Notes: generated by a model not told the origin, from the letters alone. DNA of 64,000 nt from Microvirga sp. 17 mud 1-3 (GCF_003151255.1 NZ_CP029481.1:3845001-3909000); one strand, 5' to 3'; positions 14,791-24,472 are shown, counted from the stretch's first letter. Numbers and translations: made by a program.

Positions 14791-17352
14791 ATGAGCGAAG
14801 GCCCGAATCCGCTGCCCGCCTCCGATTCCCTGAACAGACGCTTCGGCCGCCTCGTCTCTCGCGCGCGGTGGGTTCTCTGGGGAGAGCAGGCCTGGCCGCG
14901 CCTCTGGGTGCCTGCTGCGATCGTTTTCGTCTTCCTGACCCTGTCCTGGCTCGGGCTGTGGCTTGAGGCTCCGCTCTTCTGGCGCCGGGCGGGGCTGCTG
15001 TTCTTTGCGGCCGCCTTCCTGATCTCGCTCTGGCCGCTCCTGCGGCTGCGCCTGCCGGAGCGCGGGCGTGCTCTCGACCGTCTCGACCGGGACACCGGCC
15101 TTCGGCACGGACCCGCCCGGGCCCTGGACGACACCCTTGCGCTCGGCTCGGAGGATCCAGGCTCGCGGGCCCTGTGGTCCCTCCATCGCCGGCGCGCCGA
15201 GGAGGCGGTCGGCCGCATGCGTGTGGCGCCGCCCGATCCGGACATGCCCCGCCACGACCGCTTCGCCCTGCGGGCCGCAGCCACTCTGGCCATGATCGCC
15301 AGCGCCTTCGTGGCCGGGCCGGAGATCGGCTCGCGGCTGGCCGCTGCCTTCGACCGGGGAGCCCCCGGCGCCGCCATGCCGGGCTTCCGCATCGACGGCT
15401 GGATTGACCCGCCCCTCTATACCCGGGTCCCGCCCCTCATGATCGACCTCGCGAAGGCGCAGCACCTGAAGGCGCCCGCCCGCTCGACCGTGGTCATCCG
15501 CATCGCCGGTGAAGGAACCGCCGAGATCGTGCCTGGCCAGGGGCTCACGCCCCTGCCGGCGAAGGGCACGCCGCGGGCTGACCTGCGGGAGGAGCGCTTC
15601 ACCCTTGAGAGCAATGCCGACCTCACCGTGCGGACGGGCATCGCCAGCAGCGTTACCCTGTCCCTCGAGGCGATCCCGGACAGGCCGCCGGAGGTGTCCT
15701 TCGTCGGCCAGCCGGAGGTCAATGCGCGGGGCGTCTTCACGCTGGCCTACAAGGCCCGGGACGATTACGGGATCACGGCCGCGGAGGGCCTCGTGGAGAA
15801 GCGCAAAGGGCCCGGGGAGCGGTCCCTGGTGCCGGCTCCCACGATCACGCTCGCCATCCCGCCCCATGACGACAACGCCCCCGAGACCCGCTCCCCCGTG
15901 GACCTGACCAACCATCCCTGGGCCGGCGCGGCCGTGAAGCTGAGGCTGCGGGTCAAGGACGAGGCCGGGCAGGAGGGGCTGAGCGAGGCCATCGACTTCA
16001 CCCTGCCGCAGCGTCCCTTCGGCAATCCGCTCGCAAAGGCCCTCGTGGAGCAGCGGCGCAACCTCGTGCTCGCTCCGGACGACCGCAAGCGGGTCCAGAC
16101 GGCTCTCGATGCCCTGCTGATCGCCCCCGAGATCTTCATGCCCCAGTGGGGCGCGTTCATGGGGCTTCACCTCGCCTCCGAGCGCCTGCGCCAGGCCCGC
16201 AGCGACCAGGACCTCCTCGACGTGGCGGACTGGCTCTGGACCATGGCCCTCCAGATCGAGGACGGGAACCTGTCGGATGCGGAACGGGACCTGCGCGCCG
16301 CCCAGGAGCGCCTGAAGGACGCCATGGACCGCGGCGCGACCGATGACGAGATCCGGCGCCTGACCGAGGAGCTTCGTCAGGCGATGGACAAGTTCTTGCG
16401 GGAATTCGCCGACCGGATGCAGCAGAACCCGCAGACCCAGGACCAGAATCAACGTCAGGCCGACCGGGTGATCACCCAGGACGACCTCAACCGGATGCTC
16501 CGCCAGATGGAGGAGGCCATGCGCCGCGGCGATATGGCCGAGGCCCAGCGGCTCCTGGAGGAATTGCGCAACATCCTCAACAACCTCCAGATGGCCCGCC
16601 CCGACAGCCGCATGACGGATCCCCTCGGCCGGGAAATGAACCAGGCCATGCGCGACCTGGAAGACATGGCGCGCGAGCAGCAGAGGCTGCGCGACGAGAC
16701 CTTCCGGGACGGACAGAACAGGCGCATGCAGCAGGGCGAGCGCAACCGCCAGGGCCAGCAGAGGCCCGGCCAGCGCCAGCGCGGCCAGCAAGGGCAGCAG
16801 GGCCAACAGCAGGATGAGAATGCCGAGAACGGACAGGGCGGCGACCAGCAGGATCCTCTCGGCCAGCGGCAGCAGGCGCTGCGCGAGCGCCTGCAGGAAT
16901 TGCAGCGGCGCATGCAGGGCATGGGCATGGAGAACGAGCAGGGACTCGGCGAGGCCGAGCAGGCCATGCGTGAGGCCGAGAACTCCCTGAACGGCGGCCA
17001 GAACGGGGACGCGGTGGATGCCCAGGGCCGCGCTCTCGAGGGGCTGCGGCGCGGCATGCAGGGCATGGCCCAGCAGATGCAGCAGGGGCCCGGCAACGAG
17101 CAGGCCGGCGACCAGCCGGGGCCCGGGGATCCGCAAGGGCGGGGCACGGCCAACCAGCGCAACAACGATCCGCTCGGCCGGCCGACCCGCAACCGCGACT
17201 ATTCCGACGGCAATGTCCGCGTCCCGGGCGTGGACGAGTCGGCCGCAGCGCGGGCGGCGCGAATCTTGGAGGAATTGCGTCGAAAACTCGGCGACCCGAG
17301 CCGCTCGCAGGAGGAGCTCGACTACTTCGACCGCCTGCTGCGGCGCAACTGA
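14791..17352 (+). CDS. TIGR02302 family (DUF4175) large membrane protein
   Basis: An 853-residue inner-membrane protein. Two close membrane segments near 45-95 are followed by another hydrophobic stretch near 165-180 and a large soluble part. From about 480 to 830 it is dominated by Gln-, Arg-, Met- and Asn-rich, strongly helical or low-complexity sequence (many QQ, MQQ, RQGQQ runs), likely coiled coil. TIGR02302 proteins are typical of alphaproteobacteria and uncharacterised. ATG 14791 is chosen over 14782 because GGGAG is nine bases upstream of 14791. A small two-helix membrane protein follows. Confidence 0.85.
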   Translation: MSEGPNPLPASDSLNRRFGRLVSRARWVLWGEQAWPRLWVPAAIVFVFLTLSWLGLWLEAPLFWRRAGLLFFAAAFLISLWPLLRLRLPERGRALDRLDRDTGLRHGPARALDDTLALGSEDPGSRALWSLHRRRAEEAVGRMRVAPPDPDMPRHDRFALRAAATLAMIASAFVAGPEIGSRLAAAFDRGAPGAAMPGFRIDGWIDPPLYTRVPPLMIDLAKAQHLKAPARSTVVIRIAGEGTAEIVPGQGLTPLPAKGTPRADLREERFTLESNADLTVRTGIASSVTLSLEAIPDRPPEVSFVGQPEVNARGVFTLAYKARDDYGITAAEGLVEKRKGPGERSLVPAPTITLAIPPHDDNAPETRSPVDLTNHPWAGAAVKLRLRVKDEAGQEGLSEAIDFTLPQRPFGNPLAKALVEQRRNLVLAPDDRKRVQTALDALLIAPEIFMPQWGAFMGLHLASERLRQARSDQDLLDVADWLWTMALQIEDGNLSDAERDLRAAQERLKDAMDRGATDDEIRRLTEELRQAMDKFLREFADRMQQNPQTQDQNQRQADRVITQDDLNRMLRQMEEAMRRGDMAEAQRLLEELRNILNNLQMARPDSRMTDPLGREMNQAMRDLEDMAREQQRLRDETFRDGQNRRMQQGERNRQGQQRPGQRQRGQQGQQGQQQDENAENGQGGDQQDPLGQRQQALRERLQELQRRMQGMGMENEQGLGEAEQAMREAENSLNGGQNGDAVDAQGRALEGLRRGMQGMAQQMQQGPGNEQAGDQPGPGDPQGRGTANQRNNDPLGRPTRNRDYSDGNVRVPGVDESAAARAARILEELRRKLGDPSRSQEELDYFDRLLRRN

Positions 17353-17436
17353 GGCATTTCCTCCCGGCCCTTCGCGCGGCTCTTGCTTTGCCGCGAGGAT
17401 CGGGCCAGGGTCCGCCGCCTTGCCTATGGAACCGAC

Positions 17437-17628
17437 ATGTCCGATTTGTCCAATATGATTGTCTTTGCGGCCGTTCTGGCGGTCGCCTTCGTGCTTCTGC
17501 TTGGCCTCGTGAACATGCTGCGCGGCGGCAGCGCCAACCGCTCCCAGCATCTTATGCGGATGCGGGTTCTGCTTCAGTTCCTCGCCATTGTCATCATCAT
17601 GGGCATTATCTGGTGGAGAGCCGCCTAG
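17437..17628 (+). CDS. Twin-transmembrane small protein
   Basis: A 63-residue protein that is essentially two membrane helices (about 7-28 and 43-61) joined by a short basic loop (RGGSANRSQHLMRMR). It resembles the small twin-transmembrane/HIG1-like proteins found in Rhizobiales. HIG1 relatives assist respiratory complexes; whether this one does is unknown. The ATG at 17437 is within an ORF that is open upstream, but the hydrophobic core and family length point to this start. It often lies near cobalamin adenosyltransferase and etf genes, as here. Confidence 0.75.
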   Translation: MSDLSNMIVFAAVLAVAFVLLLGLVNMLRGGSANRSQHLMRMRVLLQFLAIVIIMGIIWWRAA

Positions 17629-17639
17629 CTTGCTCCATA

Positions 17640-17669
17640 TTGACACTTTCTCGCCATCGTTCTTTATAA
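17640..17669 (+). promoter_or_regulatory. Sigma-70 type promoter upstream of the PagL-like gene
   Basis: TTGACA (17640-17645), an 18-bp spacer and TTATAA (17664-17669) lie about 50 bp before the ATG at 17719. Both boxes are close to consensus. Confidence 0.6.
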
Positions 17670-17718
17670 GACACCGTTAGCCATAGCTGCTTCGCGCAGC
17701 CCTCTTTATGTTTGAACG

Positions 17719-18333
17719 ATGGATTTCCTGATGCGCTCCGGCATTGCTCTGGGCCTTGGCCTTCTGGTCGTATCGTTCCTGGGAACACCAGGCGCCCACG
17801 CTGCCGACTCGAAGCGCACTTCCCCAACGGCATATCCGGCGAGCACCCAGCCGAGCCTCCTGTCCGAGTTCCGAATCGGCTTCTCGGCCCAGGATCCCTG
17901 GGGGCCCGAAGGGCGCGACGGCTCCGCCAACCTGACCGGCGAAATCCTCTTCGCGAAGCCGTTTACGGCCTCCGACCTGTTCACCAGCTATTTCATTCCC
18001 CGTCCCCATATCGGCGGCAGCCTGAACTTCGACGGACGCACCAGCTTCGCCTATGCGGGCCTGACCTGGACTATCGACGTGACGCCGTCCCTCTTCGTGG
18101 AAGGCTCGCTCGGCGGCGCCATCCATAACGGCGACAAGGACCCCTTCGGCATCTCGTCCCATCACCAGGCCCTCGGCTGCTCCCCGCTCTTCCGCGAATC
18201 GGGATCGGTGGGCGTGCGCCTTTCGACGAATTGGAGCGTGATGGCCACCATCGAGCACCTGTCCAATGCGGGCGCCTGCTCGGACAATCGCGGCCTGACC
18301 AATATCGGCGCCCGCGTCGGCTATACGTTCTGA
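17719..18333 (+). CDS. PagL-like lipid A 3-O-deacylase (acyloxyacyl hydrolase)
   Basis: A 204-residue outer-membrane beta-barrel protein with a cleavable signal peptide ending near AHA (about residue 28). The C-terminal motif EHLSNAG carries the His-x-Ser pair that forms the PagL active site, and the chain ends in an aromatic barrel signature (GARVGYTF). PagL removes the 3-linked acyl chain from lipid A, changing envelope permeability and immune recognition. Two Cys residues (near CSPL and ACSD) might pair. It has its own promoter and is separated by 28 bp from the adenosyltransferase gene. Confidence 0.85.
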   Translation: MDFLMRSGIALGLGLLVVSFLGTPGAHAADSKRTSPTAYPASTQPSLLSEFRIGFSAQDPWGPEGRDGSANLTGEILFAKPFTASDLFTSYFIPRPHIGGSLNFDGRTSFAYAGLTWTIDVTPSLFVEGSLGGAIHNGDKDPFGISSHHQALGCSPLFRESGSVGVRLSTNWSVMATIEHLSNAGACSDNRGLTNIGARVGYTF

Positions 18334-18361
18334 TCCCGAACTCCCAGACCGGGGACGCGCC

Positions 18362-18937
18362 ATGGTCGTCCTGAACCGCATCTATACCCGCACGGGTGAC
18401 AAGGGTACGACCGCGCTCGCGGCCGGCGGTCGCCGGTCGAAATACGATCTCCGCGTCGAGGCCTACGGCACCGTGGACGAGACCAATGCCTGCATCGGCA
18501 TGGCGCGGCTCCACACGGCCGAGCACGAGATCGACCCGATGTTGGCCCGCATCCAGAACGACCTGTTCGACTTGGGGTCCGACCTCGCCACCGTCGAGAC
18601 CGGGAAACCCCTGCCCTATACGCCCTTGCGCATCACCCAGGGGCAGGTGGATCGTCTCGAGCAGGAGATCGATCAGCTCAACGAGCACCTCTCGCCCTTG
18701 CGTTCCTTCGTCCTGCCCGGCGGCACGCCTGCCGCCGCGGCCCTGCACCTCGCCCGCACGGTCTGCCGGCGCGCGGAGCGGCGGGTCGTGGAACTCATGG
18801 ACAAGCCCGACGAATCCGTCTCGGCCGAGACCGTGAAATATCTCAACCGCCTGTCCGACTTCCTGTTCGTCGCGTCGCGCTACGTGAACGACAAGGGCCA
18901 GATCGACGTTCTCTGGGTTCCGGGCCAGAACCGCTGA
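18362..18937 (+). CDS. Corrinoid adenosyltransferase, PduO type
   Basis: A 191-residue ATP:cob(I)alamin adenosyltransferase of the PduO/MMAB family. It transfers the adenosyl group of ATP to cob(I)alamin to make coenzyme B12. The ATP-binding start RIYTRTGDKGTTAL and the helix motifs DETNACIG and ARTVCRRAERRV are diagnostic. Together with the etf and 3-hydroxybutyryl-CoA dehydrogenase genes downstream it fits acyl-CoA and methylmalonyl-CoA metabolism. The rhomboid gene follows after 9 bp, so the two are probably cotranscribed. Confidence 0.94.
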   Translation: MVVLNRIYTRTGDKGTTALAAGGRRSKYDLRVEAYGTVDETNACIGMARLHTAEHEIDPMLARIQNDLFDLGSDLATVETGKPLPYTPLRITQGQVDRLEQEIDQLNEHLSPLRSFVLPGGTPAAAALHLARTVCRRAERRVVELMDKPDESVSAETVKYLNRLSDFLFVASRYVNDKGQIDVLWVPGQNR

Positions 18938-18946
18938 GGGCGGGCC

Positions 18947-19654
18947 ATGTTCCTCCCGCTCCATGACGGTGTTCCGCTGAAGAACATGAAGACGCCGTCC
19001 GGAACCCGGCTTCTGATCGTCACTTGCGTGGTCGTCTATCTCCTGACGTTCTACGGTCCTCTGGGCCCCGACGCGATGATCGCCGGCCTGGGCCTGATCC
19101 CCTCCGTGCTCTTCGGCACGGAGATCCTGCCCGAGGGCTATCCCTTCGTGCCGGTGTCGCTGACCCTGCTGACCAACATCTTCCTCCATGTCTCCCTGTT
19201 TCATCTCCTCGGGAACATGCTCTTCCTCTGGGTCTTCGGAGACAATGTGGAAGACGCAATGGGGCATGGGCGCTTCATCGTGTTCTTCCTCCTGTGCGGC
19301 GGCTTCGCGAGCCTCGTCCATGCCCTCATCGAGGGAGAGTCGCACCACCCTCTCGTGGGCGCCTCCGGCGGGGTATCGGGTGTGGTCGCGGCCTATCTCA
19401 TCCTCTATCCGCGAGTGCGAATCTGGGGCCTTTTCCTGAAAGGCATCCCCTTACGCCTTCCGGCCTATTGGGCCATCGGGTTCTGGTTCGTCCTGCAATT
19501 CATCGCGGCGTTTTTCGGCGAGGACCGGGGCGTGGGCTGGTTTGCCCATCTTGGAGGCTTCGTAGCCGGGGCCCTGCTCATTCCGCTGATGCGCCACCGC
19601 TACGACCCGCTGCTGGCCCGGATCGAGACCCAGGAAATGAAAGCGCCGCGTTGA
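18947..19654 (+). CDS. Rhomboid family intramembrane serine protease
   Basis: A 235-residue polytopic membrane protein with the rhomboid catalytic dyad: Ser in GASGGVSG and His in WFAHLGGF. The HxxxN-type motif in HLLGNMLFLWVFG is also present. About six or seven membrane helices are expected. It cleaves membrane substrates; the target is unknown. In alphaproteobacteria a rhomboid gene commonly lies between a PduO-type adenosyltransferase and etfB, as seen here. Confidence 0.93.
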   Translation: MFLPLHDGVPLKNMKTPSGTRLLIVTCVVVYLLTFYGPLGPDAMIAGLGLIPSVLFGTEILPEGYPFVPVSLTLLTNIFLHVSLFHLLGNMLFLWVFGDNVEDAMGHGRFIVFFLLCGGFASLVHALIEGESHHPLVGASGGVSGVVAAYLILYPRVRIWGLFLKGIPLRLPAYWAIGFWFVLQFIAAFFGEDRGVGWFAHLGGFVAGALLIPLMRHRYDPLLARIETQEMKAPR

Positions 19655-19678
19655 CAATCGAATACCGCCCGCTACGGT
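19651..19678 (+). promoter_or_regulatory. Possible promoter for etfB-etfA
   Basis: TTGACA (19651-19656, overlapping the rhomboid stop) is followed after 16 bp by TACGGT. The -35 is perfect and the -10 weak; the etfB start is about 80 bp downstream. Confidence 0.35.
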
Positions 19679-19756
19679 CCCGAGCATCTTTCCTACCCGT
19701 CCGGAGAGCAGGCCCATGAGCGCCTCCGGATTCGACCATTCGATGAGGACAGACGA

Positions 19757-20506
19757 ATGAAGCTTCTTGTGCCTGTGAAGCGAGTTGTTGACTACAACGT
19801 GAAGATCCGCGTGAAGAGCGACGGATCGGGCGTGGAGCTGTCCAACGTCAAGATGTCCATGAACCCCTTCGACGAGATCGCCGTCGAGGAAGCCATCCGC
19901 CTCAAGGAAGCCGGCAAGGCCACCGAGGTGGTGGCGGTCTCGGTCGGCCCGGCCCAGGCCGCCGAGACCCTGCGCACCGCGCTCGCCATGGGCGCCGACC
20001 GCGCCATCCTGGTCAAGACCGAGGCCACCGTCGAGCCGCTTGCCGTCGCCAAGATCCTGAAAGCGATCGTCGCGCAGGAAAGCCCGCAGCTCGTCATCCT
20101 CGGCAAGCAGGCCATCGACGACGATGCCAACCAGACCGGCCAGATGCTCGCCGCCCTGCTCGGCTGGCCGCAGGGCACCTTCGCGTTCAAGCTGAACCTT
20201 GACGGCGATGCCCTCGAGGTCACCCGCGAGGTCGATGGCGGCCTGCAGACGGTCGCGCTCACCCTGCCGGCCATCGTCACCACGGATTTGCGCCTCAACG
20301 AGCCGCGCTATGCCTCTTTGCCCAACATCATGAAGGCCAAGAAGAAGCCACTCGACGAGACGAACCCGGAGGCGCTCGGCGTCGATGTCAGCCCGCGCCT
20401 CAAGGTGCTCAAGACCGCCGAGCCCGGCGGGCGCAAGGCGGGCGTCAAGGTCGGCTCGGTGGCCGAACTGGTGACGAAGCTGAAGACCGAAGCCGGCGTG
20501 CTCTAA
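19757..20506 (+). CDS. etfB: Electron transfer flavoprotein subunit beta
   Basis: A 249-residue AMP-binding beta subunit. With EtfA it carries electrons from acyl-CoA and other flavin dehydrogenases to ETF-ubiquinone oxidoreductase. The start [20 protein letters not shown] and the motifs [29 protein letters not shown] and [19 protein letters not shown] are typical. It is 13 bp upstream of etfA. Confidence 0.97.
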   Translation: MKLLVPVKRVVDYNVKIRVKSDGSGVELSNVKMSMNPFDEIAVEEAIRLKEAGKATEVVAVSVGPAQAAETLRTALAMGADRAILVKTEATVEPLAVAKILKAIVAQESPQLVILGKQAIDDDANQTGQMLAALLGWPQGTFAFKLNLDGDALEVTREVDGGLQTVALTLPAIVTTDLRLNEPRYASLPNIMKAKKKPLDETNPEALGVDVSPRLKVLKTAEPGGRKAGVKVGSVAELVTKLKTEAGVL

Positions 20507-20519
20507 GGGAGTTCTTTCG

Positions 20520-21464
20520 ATGACGACGCTTCTCATTGCCGAGCACGACAACGCTCACCTGAAGGATGCCACCCACAAGGCGCTCACCGCCGCCCAGGCC
20601 CTGGGCGCACCGGTCCATGTGCTGGTCGCCGGCGCCAATGCCCGCGCCGTGGCGGAGGCTGCGGCCAAGCTCGCCGGGGTCGAGACGGTGCTGCTGGCCG
20701 ATAGCGCGGCCTACGAGCACCGGCTCGCCGAGCCGCTGGCGGCGCTGATCGTATCGCTGTCCGGCCCCTACGACGCGCTGGTGGCGCCGGCCACCACGGC
20801 GGGCAAGAACGTGATGCCGCGGGTGGCGGCGCTGCTCGACGTGATGCAGGTCTCGGACATCACCAAGGTGGTGGCGCCCGATACCTTCGAGCGGCCGATC
20901 TATGCCGGCAACGCGATCCAGACCGTGCAGACGAGCGATCCGAAGAAGGTGATCACGGTGCGCACGGCGGCGTTTGCGGCCGCGCCTGAGGGCGGCACGG
21001 CCACGATCGCGCCGGTGGCGGCGGTGGAAGCCCCGCCGCTGTCGCGCTTCAAGGGCGAGGAGCTGGCGCAGTCGGACCGGCCGGAGCTGACCTCGGCACG
21101 GATCATCATCTCGGGCGGGCGCTCGCTGGGCTCGGCCGAGAACTTTGCCAAGTACATCGAGCCGATTGCCGATCAGCTTGGGGCTGCGATGGGCGCAAGC
21201 CGCGCGGCGGTGGATGCGGGCTATGCGCCGAACGACTGGCAGGTGGGCCAGACCGGCAAGGTGGTGGCGCCGGACCTTTACATTGCGGTGGGGATATCCG
21301 GGGCGATCCAGCATCTGGCCGGGATGAAGGATTCGAAAGTGATCGTGGCGATCAACAAGGACGAGGAGGCGCCGATCTTCCAGGTCGCCGATTACGGCCT
21401 CGTCGGTGACCTCTTCAATATCCTCCCTCAGCTCCAGGAGGAGTTGACCAAAGCCGGTCACTGA
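20520..21464 (+). CDS. etfA: Electron transfer flavoprotein subunit alpha
   Basis: A 314-residue FAD-binding alpha subunit. The C-terminal half contains the FAD domain signature ([10 protein letters not shown], then [30 protein letters not shown] and the AIQHLAGM helix, then [10 protein letters not shown]). AGGGAGTT precedes the ATG. It forms an operon with etfB; the dehydrogenase gene starts about 77 bp later and may belong to the same unit. Confidence 0.97.
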   Translation: MTTLLIAEHDNAHLKDATHKALTAAQALGAPVHVLVAGANARAVAEAAAKLAGVETVLLADSAAYEHRLAEPLAALIVSLSGPYDALVAPATTAGKNVMPRVAALLDVMQVSDITKVVAPDTFERPIYAGNAIQTVQTSDPKKVITVRTAAFAAAPEGGTATIAPVAAVEAPPLSRFKGEELAQSDRPELTSARIIISGGRSLGSAENFAKYIEPIADQLGAAMGASRAAVDAGYAPNDWQVGQTGKVVAPDLYIAVGISGAIQHLAGMKDSKVIVAINKDEEAPIFQVADYGLVGDLFNILPQLQEELTKAGH

Positions 21465-21541
21465 GTCCAGGAATGAAACGACGTCGGGCGGATGCCCGCC
21501 CGGCGATTTAAGGCACGATGCGTGTCCGGGGCAGCAGGCAC

Positions 21542-22423
21542 ATGGGTATCGAGATCAAAACCGTTGGCGTGATTGGCGCCGGTCAGATGGGCAATGGCAT
21601 TGCCCATGTCTGTTCGCTGGCAGGGTTCTCGGTCCGTCTCCACGACCTTTCCGAGGAGCGGATCAAGGCAGGCCTCGCGACCATCAACGGGAATATGGCC
21701 CGTCAGGTCTCCAAGGAGGCGATTACGGATGCCGAGCGCCGGGCGGCCCTTGAACGGATCGCGCCCGCCCTGACCTATGACGATCTCTCCGAATGCGATC
21801 TCGTCATCGAGGCCGCGACCGAGAACGAGGAGATCAAGCGCAAGATCTTCTCCAACCTCTGCCCCTCCCTGCGCGCCGACGCGATGGTCGCGACCAACAC
21901 GTCGTCGATCTCGATCACACGCCTGGCCGCCGCAACGGACCGGCCCGAGCGCTTTATCGGCATCCATTTCATGAATCCGGTCCCGGTGATGCAGCTCGTC
22001 GAGCTGATCCGCGGCATCGCGACCGAGGATCCGACCTACGAATCGGCCAAGGAATTCATCGGCAAGCTCGGCAAGACCGTGACGGTCTCGGAGGATTTCC
22101 CGGCCTTCATCGTCAACCGCATCCTCCTGCCGATGATCAACGAGGCGATCTACACCCTCTATGAGGGCGTTGGTTCGGTCGATGCCATCGATACGGCCAT
22201 GCGGCTGGGTGCAAACCACCCGATGGGCCCCCTCCAGCTCGCCGACTTCATCGGCCTCGATACCTGCCTGTCGGTCATGCAGGTGCTGCACGAGGGCTTG
22301 GCCGACTCGAAGTACCGCCCCTGCCCGCTGCTGGTGAAATATGTCGAGGCGGGCTGGCTCGGCCGGAAGGCCAAGCGCGGCTTCTACGATTACCGCGGCG
22401 AGAAGCCGGTTCCGACGCGCTGA
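21542..22423 (+). CDS. 3-hydroxybutyryl-CoA dehydrogenase
   Basis: A 293-residue NAD(P)-dependent enzyme that interconverts 3-hydroxybutyryl-CoA and acetoacetyl-CoA. The Rossmann motif GAGQMGNGIAH lies at the N terminus, the catalytic-His segment IGIHFMNPVP near residue 140, and the C-terminal domain signature NHPMGPLQLADFIGLD follows. The ATG at 21542 is chosen because the nucleotide-binding fold starts there, eight codons inside the longer frame. Next to etfBA this fits beta-oxidation, butyrate or polyhydroxybutyrate metabolism, or the ethylmalonyl-CoA pathway. Confidence 0.93.
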   Translation: MGIEIKTVGVIGAGQMGNGIAHVCSLAGFSVRLHDLSEERIKAGLATINGNMARQVSKEAITDAERRAALERIAPALTYDDLSECDLVIEAATENEEIKRKIFSNLCPSLRADAMVATNTSSISITRLAAATDRPERFIGIHFMNPVPVMQLVELIRGIATEDPTYESAKEFIGKLGKTVTVSEDFPAFIVNRILLPMINEAIYTLYEGVGSVDAIDTAMRLGANHPMGPLQLADFIGLDTCLSVMQVLHEGLADSKYRPCPLLVKYVEAGWLGRKAKRGFYDYRGEKPVPTR

Positions 22424-22583
22424 GGCGCGCGTTTCTACCAGGAAACGCAAACAGGGCAAAGGATCCTTGAGCATCGCCGGCAGACGGGCTGGCGAGGAGG
22501 AATTCCCATAGGGATCCCTGCCTCGGGCTGCAGGGCGCCCGGTGTTTTCCTGTGGGTGCGTCACAGACACCCAGGCTGTGCGC

Positions 22584-22613
22584 TTCACAACACCGTCACA
22601 GTCTCTTTATAGT
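22584..22613 (+). promoter_or_regulatory. Possible promoter for the HNH endonuclease gene
   Basis: TTCACA (22584-22589), an 18-bp spacer and TATAGT (22608-22613) lie about 43 bp before the GTG start at 22656. Confidence 0.4.
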
Positions 22614-22655
22614 TATATGAGAACGGGATGCGGCTCTTCTCCCTGAGGAGGTCAT

Positions 22656-23225
22656 GTGACGATACACGTCCAGCCTGTTGTGCGTCCGGAGGCCTGCCCG
22701 GCCCTCGTGCTCAATGCCGATTACCGGCCCTTGAGTTACTACCCCTTGTCCATCTGGTGCTGGCAGGATGCGATCAAGGCGGTGTTCCTCGACCGGGTCA
22801 ACATCGTATCCGAATACGACAAGGTCGTGCGAAGTCCGAGCTTCGAGATCCGCCTGCCCTCGGTGATTTCCCTCAAGACCTACGTCAAGCCCTCTCGGAA
22901 CCCGGCCTTTACCCGTTTCAACGTCTTCCTCCGTGACCGCTTCACCTGCCAATATTGCGGCACCCACGAGGACTTGACCTTCGATCACGTCGTCCCCCGC
23001 TCGAAAGGCGGTCAGACGACCTGGGAGAACGTGGTCGCCGCCTGCGCCCCCTGCAACCTGCGCAAAGGCGACCGGATGCCCAACGAGGTCGAGATGTGGC
23101 CTCGCCAGAGCCCCTTCGCTCCGACCCTGCACGACCTGCACTCCAACGGTCGCCTTTTCCCGCCGAACTATCTGCACGACAGCTGGCTCGATTATCTCTA
23201 TTGGGACAGCGAGCTCGAGCCGTGA
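22656..23225 (+). CDS. HNH endonuclease family protein
   Basis: A 189-residue protein with a complete HNH nuclease motif: zinc ligands CQYCG and CAPCN, and the metal-binding DHVVPRSKGG with a downstream Asn. This single-copy HNH protein (HNH_5 type) is widely conserved beside core genes in Rhizobiales and is not linked here to a restriction system or phage. Its biological role is not established. A GTG start is used: GAGGAGG lies at the correct distance, and the ATG two bases earlier is in a different frame. Confidence 0.88.
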   Translation: MTIHVQPVVRPEACPALVLNADYRPLSYYPLSIWCWQDAIKAVFLDRVNIVSEYDKVVRSPSFEIRLPSVISLKTYVKPSRNPAFTRFNVFLRDRFTCQYCGTHEDLTFDHVVPRSKGGQTTWENVVAACAPCNLRKGDRMPNEVEMWPRQSPFAPTLHDLHSNGRLFPPNYLHDSWLDYLYWDSELEP

Positions 23226-23237
23226 GCTCGGAGGCTT

Positions 23238-23729
23238 TCAGGCCTTCCGTCCCTTCCAGGCCGCGTATCCGGCAAAGACCGCCAGCGCCACCGAGATCAG
23301 CGCGTTCCACCCGGCCAGAGACAGCCCCAGGAAGCGCCAGGCTGCCGCGGTGCAGCTGACGACCCGGATGTTGGAGAGTTGACCGAGGAGGTCTCCCACA
23401 TTGCCCGAGCTGGCGGGCGGGCCGCCTCCGCAATCGGCCGGGCCGAGCCAGAAACCCCACTCGACCCCCGCATGGTAGGTGCCCATGCCGGCGCTCACAA
23501 GGAATACGAGGGCGAGCGCCCAAAGGCCGATGCGTCCCCAGCGCGGCGGCAGGAGGGCCGTGACGAGGGCCAGCGGAATGCCGAGATAATAGGGATAGCG
23601 CTGCTCCAGGCAGAGCTTGCAGGGCTGGTAGCCCCAGACATACTGAAACACGAGCGCGCCGCCGACGGTCGCGGCCGCCACCAGGGCGACCGCTAGAGCC
23701 GCCTGCCGAACGTTAAGACGGAAACCCAT
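23238..23729 (-). CDS. dsbB: Disulfide bond formation protein B
   Basis: A 163-residue membrane protein with four helices. The quinone-facing CKLC pair lies in GYQPCKLCLEQR, and two further Cys residues in the second periplasmic loop (DCGGG and VVSCTAA) match the DsbA-exchanging pair. It reoxidises DsbA and passes electrons to ubiquinone. It follows the YqaA-type gene by 11 bp on the minus strand and converges on the HNH gene. The gene pair with YqaA is common in alphaproteobacteria. Confidence 0.9.
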   Translation of the reverse strand: MGFRLNVRQAALAVALVAAATVGGALVFQYVWGYQPCKLCLEQRYPYYLGIPLALVTALLPPRWGRIGLWALALVFLVSAGMGTYHAGVEWGFWLGPADCGGGPPASSGNVGDLLGQLSNIRVVSCTAAAWRFLGLSLAGWNALISVALAVFAGYAAWKGRKA

Positions 23730-23740
23730 CGGGAACTCCT

Positions 23741-24322
23741 TCAGAACAGATAGCGGAACGCCACGAAGCCGCCGACGATGGCCGCGATGGCGAGGGCGGC
23801 CACGAGGTTGAAATGCCGGTCGATCAGGGACTTGATCGACGGCCCGAAGCGGCTCATCAGCAGGGCGACCGCGAAGAAGCGGGCTCCGCGGGTCAGGGCC
23901 GACAGCAGGATGAACCAGCCGAGGCTGTAGCCCGCGAAGCCGGACGTGATGGTCACGAGCTTATAGGGAATGGGCGTGAGGCCCTTGAGCAGGATGACCC
24001 AGTGGCCGTACTGGGCATAGCCGTGCCGGAACGCCTCGGCGCCATCCGTAAGCCCATAGACCTGGAAGAGCCAGGCGCCGACCGAATCGTAGAGCAGCAG
24101 CCCGATGAAGTAGCCGAGGATGCCGCCGAGCACGGACGCGATCGTGCAGATCAGCGCATAGGACCAGGCCTTGTCGGGCCGCGCCAGCATCATCGGCACC
24201 AGCATGACGTCCGGCGGCACGGGAAAGAACGAGCTTTCGGCAAAGGAGACCGCCGCCAGGGCATAGGGCGCCGAAGGCTTGCCCGCGAGCGAGAGGGTCC
24301 AGTCGTAGAGGCGTCTGAGCAT
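23741..24322 (-). CDS. YqaA family membrane protein (DedA/SNARE-associated superfamily)
   Basis: A 193-residue inner-membrane protein with the DedA-superfamily layout: SFAESSFFPVPPDVMLVPM, then a GGILGYFIG helix, then HWVILLKGLTPIPYK with the conserved Gly-x-Thr-Pro-x-Pro. Relatives act in phospholipid flipping and membrane homeostasis. The ATG at 24322 is chosen as the family start; 14 more codons are open upstream. It lies upstream of dsbB, probably cotranscribed. Confidence 0.85.
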   Translation of the reverse strand: MLRRLYDWTLSLAGKPSAPYALAAVSFAESSFFPVPPDVMLVPMMLARPDKAWSYALICTIASVLGGILGYFIGLLLYDSVGAWLFQVYGLTDGAEAFRHGYAQYGHWVILLKGLTPIPYKLVTITSGFAGYSLGWFILLSALTRGARFFAVALLMSRFGPSIKSLIDRHFNLVAALAIAAIVGGFVAFRYLF

Positions 24323-24472
24323 GGCGGTCCGCAAGCAGAGGACGTCGGAGGCCTTTTCGGCCACGCCCCTTTGAGCACAAGCCGCGCCCGCTGGCGAGAG
24401 GCCATCAGCGTCGCGGCCCGCCCGGCCGCATTGACCGCCCTTCCTGGCCCGTGTTACTCGGCTTTCCGCGTT

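Noticed and set aside
14587..17646. A 1019-codon minus-strand frame opposite the TIGR02302 gene
   Set aside because: It mirrors the Gln/Arg-rich repeats of the plus-strand gene and runs through the repeat region; no ribosome-binding site or domain.
22656..23225. HNH endonuclease as part of a restriction or phage-defence system
   Set aside because: Neighbours are all core metabolic and envelope genes, with no methyltransferase or phage gene; the family is a conserved chromosomal one.
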